A DNA stretch of 7,767 nt from Bacillota bacterium (GTDB lineage Bacteria > Bacillota > Bacilli > Paenibacillales > NBRC-103111): NCBI GenBank assembly GCA_023391955.1, contig JAEWAA010000127.1:1-7767 (forward strand), read 5' to 3'. Every line of letters begins with the position of its first letter. Within the stretch, counting starts at the first letter, position 1. The notes below the pieces were generated by a model, which had not been told where the DNA came from, did not search any database, and saw nothing but the letters and a program-made list of their open reading frames with translations. This document shows positions 1 through 6,501 of the stretch, piece after piece. Position numbers and translations under genes: made by a program.

Positions 1-189
1 GTCCGGCAGATGCCGGTACAGCTTCAGAAAAACCTCCTGAGCCAAGTCCTCGGCGGTTTCCCGGATCTCCACCCGGCAGCGGATGAATTGAAAAACCCCG
101 TTTTTATGGCGGTCCACCAAAGCGGCGAAGGCGTCCATGCTGCCCTGACGGACCCGCTCAATCAGTTGTTCATCCGTCAGCTGCTCCAT
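1..189 (-). CDS. ECF-type RNA polymerase sigma factor, N-terminal part (runs off the left edge)
   Basis: Reading the minus strand from the ATG at 189 gives 63 codons open to the window edge. The peptide starts MEQLTDEQLIERVRQGSMDA and ends with ETAEDLAQEVFLKLYRHLPD. The acidic helix followed by 'D.AQEVFLKLYR' is the hallmark of sigma-70 region 2 (2.1-2.2) in extracytoplasmic-function sigma factors, which bind core RNA polymerase and recognise the -10 element. The start is supported by a purine-rich stretch (GGGGAAGGTGAG) ending three bases before the ATG. Region 4 and any anti-sigma gene would lie beyond the left edge, so the ECF subgroup and the signal sensed cannot be told. A possible ECF-type promoter lies about 45 bases upstream of the start codon, suggesting autoregulation. 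The family call is confident; specificity is unknown. Confidence 0.85.
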   Translation of the reverse strand, partial: MEQLTDEQLIERVRQGSMDAFAALVDRHKNGVFQFIRCRVEIRETAEDLAQEVFLKLYRHLPD

Positions 190-232
190 GCACTCACCTT
201 CCCCTGCCCCGGCCACGTTTTTTTACATCATT

Positions 233-265
233 CTATTAGACGCCGGATTTCCGGCATTCCCTTCA
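233..265 (-). promoter_or_regulatory. Possible ECF-type (autoregulatory) promoter of the sigma factor gene
   Basis: On the minus strand, CGTCTAATAG (242-233) resembles the CGTC-type -10 elements of ECF sigma factors. A TGAAGG (265-260) lies 17 bases upstream as a weak match to the TGAAAC/TGAACC type of -35. The site is placed about 45 bases ahead of the sigma factor start codon. ECF sigma genes commonly transcribe themselves, which makes this attractive. The -35 match is poor and no start site is known, so it is tentative. Confidence 0.4.
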
Positions 266-302
266 TAATTGGTGAAAATAATGTGGAAAAGTTTTTCCGG
301 GC

Positions 303-371
303 TGGGGGCTCCCCCAAAAGTAATCGGAATACGCTACAGAGCATTCGCGTCACTTTTGGGGGACTAGTTAT
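303..371. repeat. 69-bp hairpin repeat, copy 1 of 2
   Basis: This is the first of two head-to-tail copies. It opens with 29 bases (303-331) that are repeated exactly at 372-400, and holds TCACTTTTGGGGGA (350-363), repeated at 419-432. Inside the unit, TCCCCCAAAAGT (310-321) and ACTTTTGGGGGA (352-363) form a perfect 12-bp inverted repeat around a 30-base loop. The loop core differs between copies and has its own short inner pairing here (ACGC 331-334 with GCGT 347-350). No U-tract follows the stem on either strand, so it is not a standard intrinsic terminator. It looks like a REP/BOX-like or tiny non-autonomous palindromic element between mgtC and the sigma gene. Confidence 0.85.
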
Positions 372-440
372 TGGGGGCTCCCCCAAAAGTAATCGGAATA
401 GGCTTCGAAGCTTACACTTCACTTTTGGGGGAATTACTTA
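372..440. repeat. 69-bp hairpin repeat, copy 2 of 2
   Basis: Second tandem copy, offset by exactly 69 bases from the first. The same 12-bp inverted repeat is present: TCCCCCAAAAGT (379-390) with ACTTTTGGGGGA (421-432), again with a 30-base loop. The loop core is different from copy 1 and contains the 10-base palindrome GCTTCGAAGC (402-411). The stop codon of the MgtC-family gene (438-440) falls at the outer edge of this unit, so its mRNA would carry both hairpins in its 3' end. Conserved arms with a changed core suggest that the fold, not the core sequence, is what is kept. Confidence 0.85.
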
Positions 441-1139
441 TGCTCCGTATTCCACGTAGACTCCCGAAATAAACTTCAGCTCCCGGATTTCATCCGCAAG
501 AAGCAGCGCCTTCATACCCTTGGGCAGCTTAACGGACATGGTGATCCGCAGATCGACCTCATTTTCGTTGCGGTCATCCTCCTCCGTAGACAAGCGGATG
601 ATCACTACACCCTGCCGCTCCAAAAGAGATGAGATCTCATTAAGAACCCCATGAGTGCGGGTAGCATGGATTTTTAGCAGATAAACCCGCTTGGAGCTGA
701 AAAACCGCTTTTCTACCGCATTCAGCATCCACAGACTGAGAAGCACCATAATCGTGCAGAGTATCGCCGGAAAATAAAATCCTGCGCCGGCAGCCAGTCC
801 AATGGCGGCAACCACCCATAAGGAAGCGGCCGTAGTCAGGCCGGTGATGGATAGCCCGTTGCGCAGGATTGTGCCCGCACCCAAAAAACCAATTCCGCTG
901 ATAACTTGTGCGGCCAATCTCGCCGGGTCCATGTTGACGCCGGGCTGCTTGGCGAATTCGGGAAAGCCGTGGGCGGACAGCAGCATGATTAATGCCGATC
1001 CGAGGCATACCAGAATATGAGTGCGGAAGCCTGCGGCACTGCTGTTGCGCTCCCGTTCGAATCCTATAAGCCCGCCCAGTACAAGGGCAAGCATCAGCCG
1101 TCCGGCCATGTAAATCGGATCAAGATGCCAGGGACTCAT
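438..1139 (-). CDS. MgtC/SapB family inner-membrane protein
   Basis: A 233-residue protein of usual family length. The N-terminal part is hydrophobic, with about four or five membrane segments (roughly residues 10-26, 40-56, 76-92, 100-118 and 121-140). It carries the family motifs GLIGFERE (23-30), the R-T-H after segment one (39-41), SGIGFLGAGTI (81-91) and GLTTAASLW (100-108). The C-terminal part (about 151-231) is soluble and beta/alpha in pattern, fitting the ACT-like domain of longer MgtC proteins. MgtC homologues are linked to growth in low magnesium and, in pathogens, to survival in macrophages and control of ATP synthase; the exact biochemical role here cannot be told. The start has an AGGAG ten bases upstream. 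The gene is monocistronic or read toward the sigma gene, and its 3' end meets the hairpin repeats. Confidence 0.92.
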   Translation of the reverse strand: MSPWHLDPIYMAGRLMLALVLGGLIGFERERNSSAAGFRTHILVCLGSALIMLLSAHGFPEFAKQPGVNMDPARLAAQVISGIGFLGAGTILRNGLSITGLTTAASLWVVAAIGLAAGAGFYFPAILCTIMVLLSLWMLNAVEKRFFSSKRVYLLKIHATRTHGVLNEISSLLERQGVVIIRLSTEEDDRNENEVDLRITMSVKLPKGMKALLLADEIRELKFISGVYVEYGA

Positions 1140-1190
1140 GGCGCTTCAGCTCCTGTTCACAGATGGTTTGTCATTTCATTGTAAAGCTAT

Positions 1191-1199
1191 ATTATAGCA
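1191..1199 (-). promoter_or_regulatory. Extended -10 promoter for the MgtC-family gene
   Basis: On the minus strand this reads TGCTATAAT, a perfect sigma-A -10 hexamer with the TGn extension. It lies about 50 bases ahead of the mgtC-family ATG. At 17-bp spacing the -35 position is only T-rich (TTTTTA), which the extended -10 would compensate for. The leader would be about 45 bases, too short for the long magnesium-sensing leader known upstream of Salmonella mgtA/mgtC. Confidence 0.65.
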
Positions 1200-1238
1200 A
1201 GGGGGACCGGGAATAAAAACAGACCGGCAATTTTTTTG

Positions 1239-1267
1239 TTGCTCACAGTCCAAAAGTAGCCTACACT
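1239..1267 (+). promoter_or_regulatory. Candidate sigma-A promoter for the plus-strand gene at 1304
   Basis: TTGCTC (1239-1244) and TACACT (1262-1267) are separated by exactly 17 bases and point toward the gene at 1304. Each hexamer matches consensus in four of six positions. It lies back-to-back with the mgtC-family promoter, the two -10 elements being about 65 bases apart, so one regulator could affect both. Prediction only. Confidence 0.45.
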
Positions 1268-1303
1268 CTAGTTTAAAGGTTTCAATTCATCACAATTCCA
1301 CGA

Positions 1304-2998
1304 ATGGAGTGTGCCATTAACGTGACCAATCATATAGAGCGCCGCCAAGAAGTGCTGGTTTTTGCTGCCGAAACGGCCTTTCATCTGCCCCGGCTGGAAA
1401 GCGGCTTCTGGTTTCACCGGGATATGCGGGATAATCTGTATTATGCCATGCATTTGTACGCTGCAAGCACAGATCCGGAAGTAACCGTATCCTTTCCCAA
1501 GGAACAGGGAACCCGGCTTGGCGAAGAAATGCTGCTTTTGGTGCTGAAGCTTCAAATAAAAGAACCGGATGCTCCTATGTACGGGCATTGGCCGCTGAAT
1601 CTGGGGAATGACCCCTTTTCGGCGCCCCCCCATACCTTGCCCGTCGAGCTGTTGGGTTCGCTGATTGCCTGGTATCATCATAACTTCGGGGCGAGAATGG
1701 GCATTGAGCTGCGGAGTGCCTTCGAGGAAGCTATGCGGCATGCCTATATGGGGGATTATTACCGGAAGCCGGTAGAATATTTTAACCACCATGAATCCAA
1801 ATACGTCGCCCAGCAGATCATTTGGGGGGAGCTGTTTCGGGATGAGACGCTGGCGGCGGAAGGACGTGCTAATTTGCGTCTGCTGCTGGATACCATCCGG
1901 GCCAATGGCATGCGGGAATACAGCGCCATGCCTTGGTTCTGGCATTGGGTCCAGTCCTTCTCCTGTGCCCGTGCGCTGGTTAAGGATGCGGATACGCTTC
2001 AGCTTCTGCATGATATGCTGGACTACCTGTGGAAAGTGCGGTCCCTTACTTACTTGAAGGGAGCATGGGCCGGCCCCCATTCCCGCGGTTTGGGCCATGA
2101 TATTCCGGCGGACCGCAACACCCTGCTGGATTATGTGGAGTATGGGGATTTCCCCTTGCCCGAATCCATTGCGCGCTTGGAGGCAGCGGGGATTTTGCCT
2201 GCATCGCCCTCTACCAGAGAAATTACCGCCTCGGCAGCAGCCAGAACCGATGTGCAGGAGGTCCGGCGCTTGATTCCTATCCATCCGCAAAATCTGGCGG
2301 AGGGCTGCCTGCACAGCTATACGTACATGACACCGGACTTCGCTGCAGGCGGCGTATGGGAACGTGCAACGGAGTTTGATAACGAGCAGCACCGTTGGGA
2401 CGTAACCCTGCCCGCCAACCGGGACGGAAGCGTCAATAAGGCGTATTTTTTCCGGCCAGGCAACGGTTTCTCCCAGGGGGATTACCGACATGAGGGCGGC
2501 CTGTCCCAGTTACTGCTCCACCGCAATGCGGCAGTCGCTCTGTTTGCACCGTCTGAGGAGCCCGTGGAAACGGAACTGATTCTTGGTGTGCTGCCCAAAG
2601 GGGACTGGCTGTTCGGAGACCGGCAGATGACCGGGCTGGTGGGGTCCGTATATCTGGTGTTGCATATCATGAACCCTTATACCTGTGTGGAAAATGAGGA
2701 GCGGGGCTGCATCGAAGTCAGGTCCGAAGGGGAAGTGAACGGTGTGGCTGTGGAGGCCTTTACAGCCGCAACCGCATCAGCCCGGGGATGGGGCAGCTTG
2801 ACGGAGGTGGCTACCGCGGCAAACCGGCAGGCGCAGGAGGGGCTGTTCAGCAGCGTGGACGGGGTCCTTCAATTTAAAGGTAAAACACTTGCAGAAGACA
2901 CGGAGCTCCGGCTGGACATCTCGACGGATGGGTCCGTAAAGCTGCGGACCATTAATGGAAGTCCCGTGGCCTTCGAGGGGTACACTGTGGCATTATAA
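1304..2998 (+). CDS. Uncharacterised protein, probable alpha/alpha-toroid plus beta-sandwich (polysaccharide lyase-like) fold
   Basis: An open frame of 564 codons with no signal peptide or membrane segment, so probably cytosolic. Residues about 35-285 are helix-rich with regularly spaced aromatic motifs: FWFHRDMRDN (35-44), EYSAMPWFWHW (205-215), AGPHSRGLGHD (256-266) and YVEYGDFPLP (277-286). The last third is beta-rich, with HRWDVTL (363-369), NGFSQGDYRHEGG (387-399) and HRNAAVALF (406-414). This two-part layout, and the 'GP.SRg.G.D' element, recall heparinase/chondroitin-lyase-like toroid proteins. That is inference from pattern, and no substrate or catalytic residue is proven. No RBS precedes the ATG at 1304; a GTG at 1322 has GGAG 12 bases upstream and may be the true start. 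The gene stands alone, without sugar transporter or regulator genes beside it. Its stop lies three bases from that of the convergent acetyltransferase. Confidence 0.85.
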   Translation: MECAINVTNHIERRQEVLVFAAETAFHLPRLESGFWFHRDMRDNLYYAMHLYAASTDPEVTVSFPKEQGTRLGEEMLLLVLKLQIKEPDAPMYGHWPLNLGNDPFSAPPHTLPVELLGSLIAWYHHNFGARMGIELRSAFEEAMRHAYMGDYYRKPVEYFNHHESKYVAQQIIWGELFRDETLAAEGRANLRLLLDTIRANGMREYSAMPWFWHWVQSFSCARALVKDADTLQLLHDMLDYLWKVRSLTYLKGAWAGPHSRGLGHDIPADRNTLLDYVEYGDFPLPESIARLEAAGILPASPSTREITASAAARTDVQEVRRLIPIHPQNLAEGCLHSYTYMTPDFAAGGVWERATEFDNEQHRWDVTLPANRDGSVNKAYFFRPGNGFSQGDYRHEGGLSQLLLHRNAAVALFAPSEEPVETELILGVLPKGDWLFGDRQMTGLVGSVYLVLHIMNPYTCVENEERGCIEVRSEGEVNGVAVEAFTAATASARGWGSLTEVATAANRQAQEGLFSSVDGVLQFKGKTLAEDTELRLDISTDGSVKLRTINGSPVAFEGYTVAL

Positions 2999-3001
2999 GC
3001 C

Positions 3002-3517
3002 TCAGCCGGCATCACCGGGCCCTGCCTGCACGGCTGGCTTCGCGACCATCTCATTCAGCGTAAGCCCGCCGATGGCGGGATGCTGCCGGATGGTCTCAAA
3101 GCCGAAGCGGCCGTACAGGGCCATAGCCGGCTCATTAACGGACACCGCCAGGACGACGGTGTCCAAACCCTCGGCGGCTGCCAGCTCCAGCACACGGCGC
3201 AGCAGCGCCGATGCAATGCCGCGGCGAAACATGCCCGGCTGGACCATCATGCGGCAGATATGCAGCCGCGCCGGCCCGGGCGGAGCCGCCAACAGAGAGG
3301 GCTGCTCCCGCTTCAGTGAAACCGCGCCTGCCAGCCCTTCCTCCGTGAAGAAACCATAATAGACCTCTCCCGAAGCCCGCACGGACTGCGGGGATTGCAA
3401 AAGAGGCGGAATGTCGGCCAGGCCGACCAATTCCGCCTCTTTATTGTATGCAGCCGCCTGAAGGGCAAGGAGCTCCAGCATCTCTTGGGTATTGTCCAAA
3501 TCGATAAGCCGGACCAT
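3002..3517 (-). CDS. GNAT family N-acetyltransferase, last gene of the gat operon
   Basis: A 171-residue protein with the GNAT fold. Acetyl-CoA binding motif A is seen as VQPGMFRRGIASALL (92-106), the Q/R-x-x-G-x-G/A pyrophosphate loop in its R-R-G-I-A form. Motif B is SVNEPAMALYGRFGFE (126-141), with the conserved N128, Y135 and GF. The beta strands before it (FTEEGLAGAVSL, 57-68) fit the family core. The substrate is unknown: GNATs of this size modify amino acids, small molecules or protein N-termini. It starts 15 bases after the gatB stop, with AGGAG nine bases before the ATG inside that gap, so it is very likely co-transcribed and possibly translationally coupled with gatCAB. This does not show that it acts on tRNA or on the amidotransferase. 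The C-terminal tail (PAVQAGPGDAG) looks disordered. Confidence 0.9.
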   Translation of the reverse strand: MVRLIDLDNTQEMLELLALQAAAYNKEAELVGLADIPPLLQSPQSVRASGEVYYGFFTEEGLAGAVSLKREQPSLLAAPPGPARLHICRMMVQPGMFRRGIASALLRRVLELAAAEGLDTVVLAVSVNEPAMALYGRFGFETIRQHPAIGGLTLNEMVAKPAVQAGPGDAG

Positions 3518-3532
3518 GCATCTTCACTCCTG

Positions 3533-4984
3533 TCAGCTGTTGCTTAATACCTCAAGAATAAGCTTGTTGGCCAAGGCCGGGTTAGCCTTACCCTTGGATG
3601 CCTTCATTACCTGGCCTACCAAGAAGCCGATGGCCTTTTCCTTGCCGGCCTTGAAATCCGCCACGGATTGGGGATTGTCCGCCACTACTTGCTCGACGAT
3701 GGCTTTGATAGCCCCTTCATCACTGATTTGGACCAGCCCTTGCTCCTCTACAATCTTTTCGGGGTCCTTGCCGGTTTCCAGCATCCCCTTAAAGACGGTT
3801 TTGGCGATTTTGCCGCTGATGGTCCCCTTCTCAATCAGGGAGATCATGCTGCCGAGGCTTTTGCCCGTTACCTTCGTTTGGGCAGGATCCAAGCCGTTGG
3901 CGTTCAGATAACCCAGCAGATCACCCATAATCCAGTTAACGGCCGCTTTGGCATCGGTGGTATATTGAAGACTTTCCTCAAAAAGATCAGCCAAGCTCTT
4001 GGAAGCGGTAATCACCTCGGCATCGTAACCCGACAGGCCCAGCTCCGCTGTATAACGGGCCTTCCGGGAATCCGGAAGCTCGGGGATGCTGCCGCGGACG
4101 CGGTCCTTCCACGCATCGTCAATATGCAGGGTCACCAAATCCGGGTCCGGGAAATACCGGTAATCATGGGCCTCTTCCTTGCTCCGCATGGAGAAGGTTT
4201 TGCCTTGGGCGTCATCATAACGCCGGGTTTCCTGAACGATTTTGCCACCGGAACGGAGCACCTCCGCCTGACGGATTTCCTCGTACTCCAGCCCCTTCTG
4301 CACACCGCGGAAGGAGTTCATGTTCTTCAGCTCCGCCTTGGTGCCGAACTGCTCCTGACCGTAAGGGCGAAGGCTCACGTTGGCGTCGCAGCGCAAGGAG
4401 CCCTCCTCCATCTTCACGTCGGACACTTCGCAATACTGCATAATGGTGCGGATTTTCTCCAGGTAAGCTCTGGCTTCCTCCGGAGAACGCAGGTCCGGCT
4501 CGGAGACGATCTCAATGAGAGGAGTGCCGCCCCGGTTAATATCGACAAGGGAGGCATAACCGCCGTCCACGTGGTTCAGCTTGCAGGCATCCTCCTCCAG
4601 GTGGACCCGGGTAATGCCGATGCGCTTTTCCACACCGTTCACTTCAATATCAATATATCCATGTTCGCCGATGGGCTTGTCAAATTGCGAAATCTGATAC
4701 GCCTTGGGCAGATCGGGATAAAAATAATTCTTCCGGTCGAATTTGCTGACAGAGGCGATCTGGCAGTTCAAGGCCATGGCCGCTTTCATGGCATACTCCA
4801 CCGCCTGGCGGTTCAGCACCGGCAGTACGCCGGGATGTCCCAGACAGACGGGGCAGGTGCGGGTATTGGGCTCGGCGCCGAAGGAGGTGGCGCAGCCGCA
4901 GAAAATCTTGGTTGCGGTATGCAGCTCCACATGGACCTCAAGGCCAATGACGGTTTCATACCGGGTTGCGGATGTGGTGGTCAT
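3533..4984 (-). CDS. gatB: Aspartyl/glutamyl-tRNA(Asn/Gln) amidotransferase subunit B
   Basis: A full-length 483-residue GatB, the subunit that binds the mischarged tRNA and uses ATP to activate the glutamyl or aspartyl carboxylate before it is amidated with ammonia from GatA. The zinc-binding cysteines are visible as CGC (29-31) and CPVC (44-47). The family signature DRKNYFYPDLPKAYQISQ is at 83-100. It is followed by HLEEDACKLNH (128-138), the active-site stretch VDINRGGTPLIEIVSEPD (147-164) and KAELKNMNSF (216-225). A helical linker leads into the YqeY-like tail (about 335-483) that contacts the tRNA elbow. The ATG overlaps the gatA stop by four bases (ATGA) and has a strong AAGGAGG seven bases upstream, inside the end of gatA, which fits tight coupling of the two subunits. 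No defect is seen. Confidence 0.98.
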   Translation of the reverse strand: MTTTSATRYETVIGLEVHVELHTATKIFCGCATSFGAEPNTRTCPVCLGHPGVLPVLNRQAVEYAMKAAMALNCQIASVSKFDRKNYFYPDLPKAYQISQFDKPIGEHGYIDIEVNGVEKRIGITRVHLEEDACKLNHVDGGYASLVDINRGGTPLIEIVSEPDLRSPEEARAYLEKIRTIMQYCEVSDVKMEEGSLRCDANVSLRPYGQEQFGTKAELKNMNSFRGVQKGLEYEEIRQAEVLRSGGKIVQETRRYDDAQGKTFSMRSKEEAHDYRYFPDPDLVTLHIDDAWKDRVRGSIPELPDSRKARYTAELGLSGYDAEVITASKSLADLFEESLQYTTDAKAAVNWIMGDLLGYLNANGLDPAQTKVTGKSLGSMISLIEKGTISGKIAKTVFKGMLETGKDPEKIVEEQGLVQISDEGAIKAIVEQVVADNPQSVADFKAGKEKAIGFLVGQVMKASKGKANPALANKLILEVLSNS

Positions 4985-6465
4985 ACGGTTGCCTCCTTGA
5001 TGTCGGCGGCCAGGGAAGGACGCAGGGTGTGATAAGCGGTGTTCTGCTCAAAGGCATGGGCGGCGCGCAATACGGTTGCCTCATCCAGCGCCTTGCCGAT
5101 AATTTGCAGGCCTACCGGCAAACCGCCGCTATGGCCGCAAGGAATGCTGATGGCCGGAATGCCTGCCAGGTTCACCGGAATGGTGAGGATATCGTTGAGA
5201 TACATGGTCAGCGGATCGTCCACCTGCGCCCCGATGGGGAAGGCGGTGGTCGGAGCCGTAGGCCCGATAATCACATCGTAATTTTGGAACACCTTCTCAA
5301 AATCCTGGCGGATCAGGGTCCGGACCTTCTGCGCCTTCAGGTAGAAGGCATCGTAATAGCCGGAGCTCAATGCGTAGGTGCCCAGCATAATCCGGCGTTT
5401 CACCTCGGCGCCAAAGCCTTGGCTGCGGGATTTTTTGTACAGGTCCAGCAGATTCTCGGCATTCTCGGCACGGACGCCGTAGCGGACTCCGTCATAACGG
5501 GCCAGGTTGGAGGAGGCTTCCGAGGAAGCCAAGAGATAATACGTGGCAACGGCATATTCCGTATGGGGCAGGGATACCTCTTCCCACACGGCGCCCAGGC
5601 TCTCGTATACCTTAAGGGCAGCCAGCACCGATTCCTTCACGGCCGGGTCAACACCGGCTCCCAGATATTCCTTGGGCACCCCAATGCGCAGCCCCTTCAC
5701 ATCACCCGTCAAAGCGGAAATGTAGTCGGGAATCTCTACGTTCAGGGAGGTAGAATCCTGCCCGTCATGTCCGGCAATGGCCTGAAGCACATAAGCGGCG
5801 TCCTCTACATTTTTGGTCAAGGGTCCGATTTGGTCCAGGGAGGAGGCAAAGGCTACCAGCCCGTAACGGGATACCAAGCCGTAGGTAGGCTTTAATCCCA
5901 CAATGCCGCAATAAGAGGCAGGCTGCCGGATGGAGCCGCCTGTATCCGAACCCAGGGAGAAGTATACCTCGCCTGCGGCTACGGCTGCTGCCGAACCGCC
6001 GCTGGAGCCGCCCGGCACATAGGCTGTATTCCAGGGGTTATAGGTGGGATGGAACCCGGAGTTTTCGTTGGAGCCGCCCATGGCGAACTCGACCATGTTG
6101 GTTTTGCCCACCAGTACAGCTTGGGCGTTCTTCAGCTTGGACACGGCCGTCGAATCATAGATGGACTGGTAGTTGGCCAGGAATTTGCTGGCGCAGGTGG
6201 TCAGCGTGCCCACCGCGGTCATGTTATCCTTTATGCCTGCGGGCAGACCAAACAGCAGTCCCCGCTCGCCTCCATCCTTCAGCTGCTTGTCCAGCACAGC
6301 AGCCTGTGCCCGGGCATCCTCTTCATATAGATGAAGAAAAGCGGAAACCTGGGGCTCCACATGGGCAATCCGCTGGTAAGAGGCGTCCACCAGATCAGTG
6401 ACGGACAACTCCCCGCCCGTAAGCTTGTCATGCACTTCCTGCAATCGCAAATCAAACAATGACAC
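4981..6465 (-). CDS. gatA: Aspartyl/glutamyl-tRNA(Asn/Gln) amidotransferase subunit A
   Basis: A 494-residue amidase-signature enzyme, the glutaminase subunit that releases ammonia from glutamine and passes it through a tunnel to GatB. With the start used here, the Ser-cisSer-Lys triad falls at K79 (AGIKDN), S154 (GGSSGGSAA) and S178 (DTGGSIRQPA), the same numbering as in the well-studied Gram-positive GatA. The start is GTG at 6465, giving the usual N-terminus MSLFDLRLQEVHDKL, with AGGAGG seven bases upstream. The frame stays open back to an ATG at 6546, but that has no RBS and would add 27 residues encoded by the repeat-rich spacer, so it is rejected. The gene overlaps gatB by four bases but lies 137 bases after gatC, an unusually large gap. 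Confidence 0.98.
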   Translation of the reverse strand: MSLFDLRLQEVHDKLTGGELSVTDLVDASYQRIAHVEPQVSAFLHLYEEDARAQAAVLDKQLKDGGERGLLFGLPAGIKDNMTAVGTLTTCASKFLANYQSIYDSTAVSKLKNAQAVLVGKTNMVEFAMGGSNENSGFHPTYNPWNTAYVPGGSSGGSAAAVAAGEVYFSLGSDTGGSIRQPASYCGIVGLKPTYGLVSRYGLVAFASSLDQIGPLTKNVEDAAYVLQAIAGHDGQDSTSLNVEIPDYISALTGDVKGLRIGVPKEYLGAGVDPAVKESVLAALKVYESLGAVWEEVSLPHTEYAVATYYLLASSEASSNLARYDGVRYGVRAENAENLLDLYKKSRSQGFGAEVKRRIMLGTYALSSGYYDAFYLKAQKVRTLIRQDFEKVFQNYDVIIGPTAPTTAFPIGAQVDDPLTMYLNDILTIPVNLAGIPAISIPCGHSGGLPVGLQIIGKALDEATVLRAAHAFEQNTAYHTLRPSLAADIKEATV

Positions 6466-6472
6466 GTGTAAC

Positions 6473-6478
6473 CCTCCT
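6473..6478 (-). promoter_or_regulatory. Ribosome binding site that fixes the GTG start of gatA
   Basis: AGGAGG on the minus strand lies seven bases before the GTG at 6465. It decides that start over the upstream in-frame ATG at 6546. A perfect hairpin (6482-6501) ends just three bases upstream of it. Confidence 0.9.
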
Positions 6479-6481
6479 AAG

Positions 6482-6501
6482 GGCTTTCTGTTAAGAAAGC
6501 C
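6482..6501 (-). repeat. Perfect 8-bp hairpin abutting the gatA ribosome binding site
   Basis: GGCTTTCT and AGAAAGCC pair perfectly around a 4-base loop. In the mRNA the stem finishes three bases before the AGGAGG of gatA. It leaves the Shine-Dalgarno itself free, so it may act as a stand-by or insulating structure rather than a blocking one. It is not followed by a run of U. Confidence 0.75.

Noticed and set aside
228..422. Minus-strand 64-codon frame with repeated LLLGEPP peptide
   Set aside because: The peptide repeat is simply the 69-bp DNA repeat read in frame (69 is a multiple of three), and there is no RBS or family resemblance.
303..440. Intrinsic terminators for the mgtC-family gene
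   Set aside because: The stems are strong but have 30-base loops and are followed by AGCC or ATTAC-type sequence rather than a U-tract on either strand.
10..459. Plus-strand open frame of 149 codons
   Set aside because: It is antisense to the sigma factor gene and runs through the 69-bp repeats, which gives it an internally repeated peptide; it has no RBS and no recognisable domain.
1268..2491. Minus-strand 407-codon open frame
   Set aside because: Opposite-strand shadow of the plus-strand gene at 1304-2998, whose aromatic-rich, domain-like protein is more credible; the shadow has no coherent motifs.
3668..5032. Plus-strand 454-codon open frame
   Set aside because: Antisense shadow of gatB, which carries unmistakable family signatures.
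4966..5895. Plus-strand 309-codon open frame
   Set aside because: Antisense shadow of gatA with no RBS or motif.
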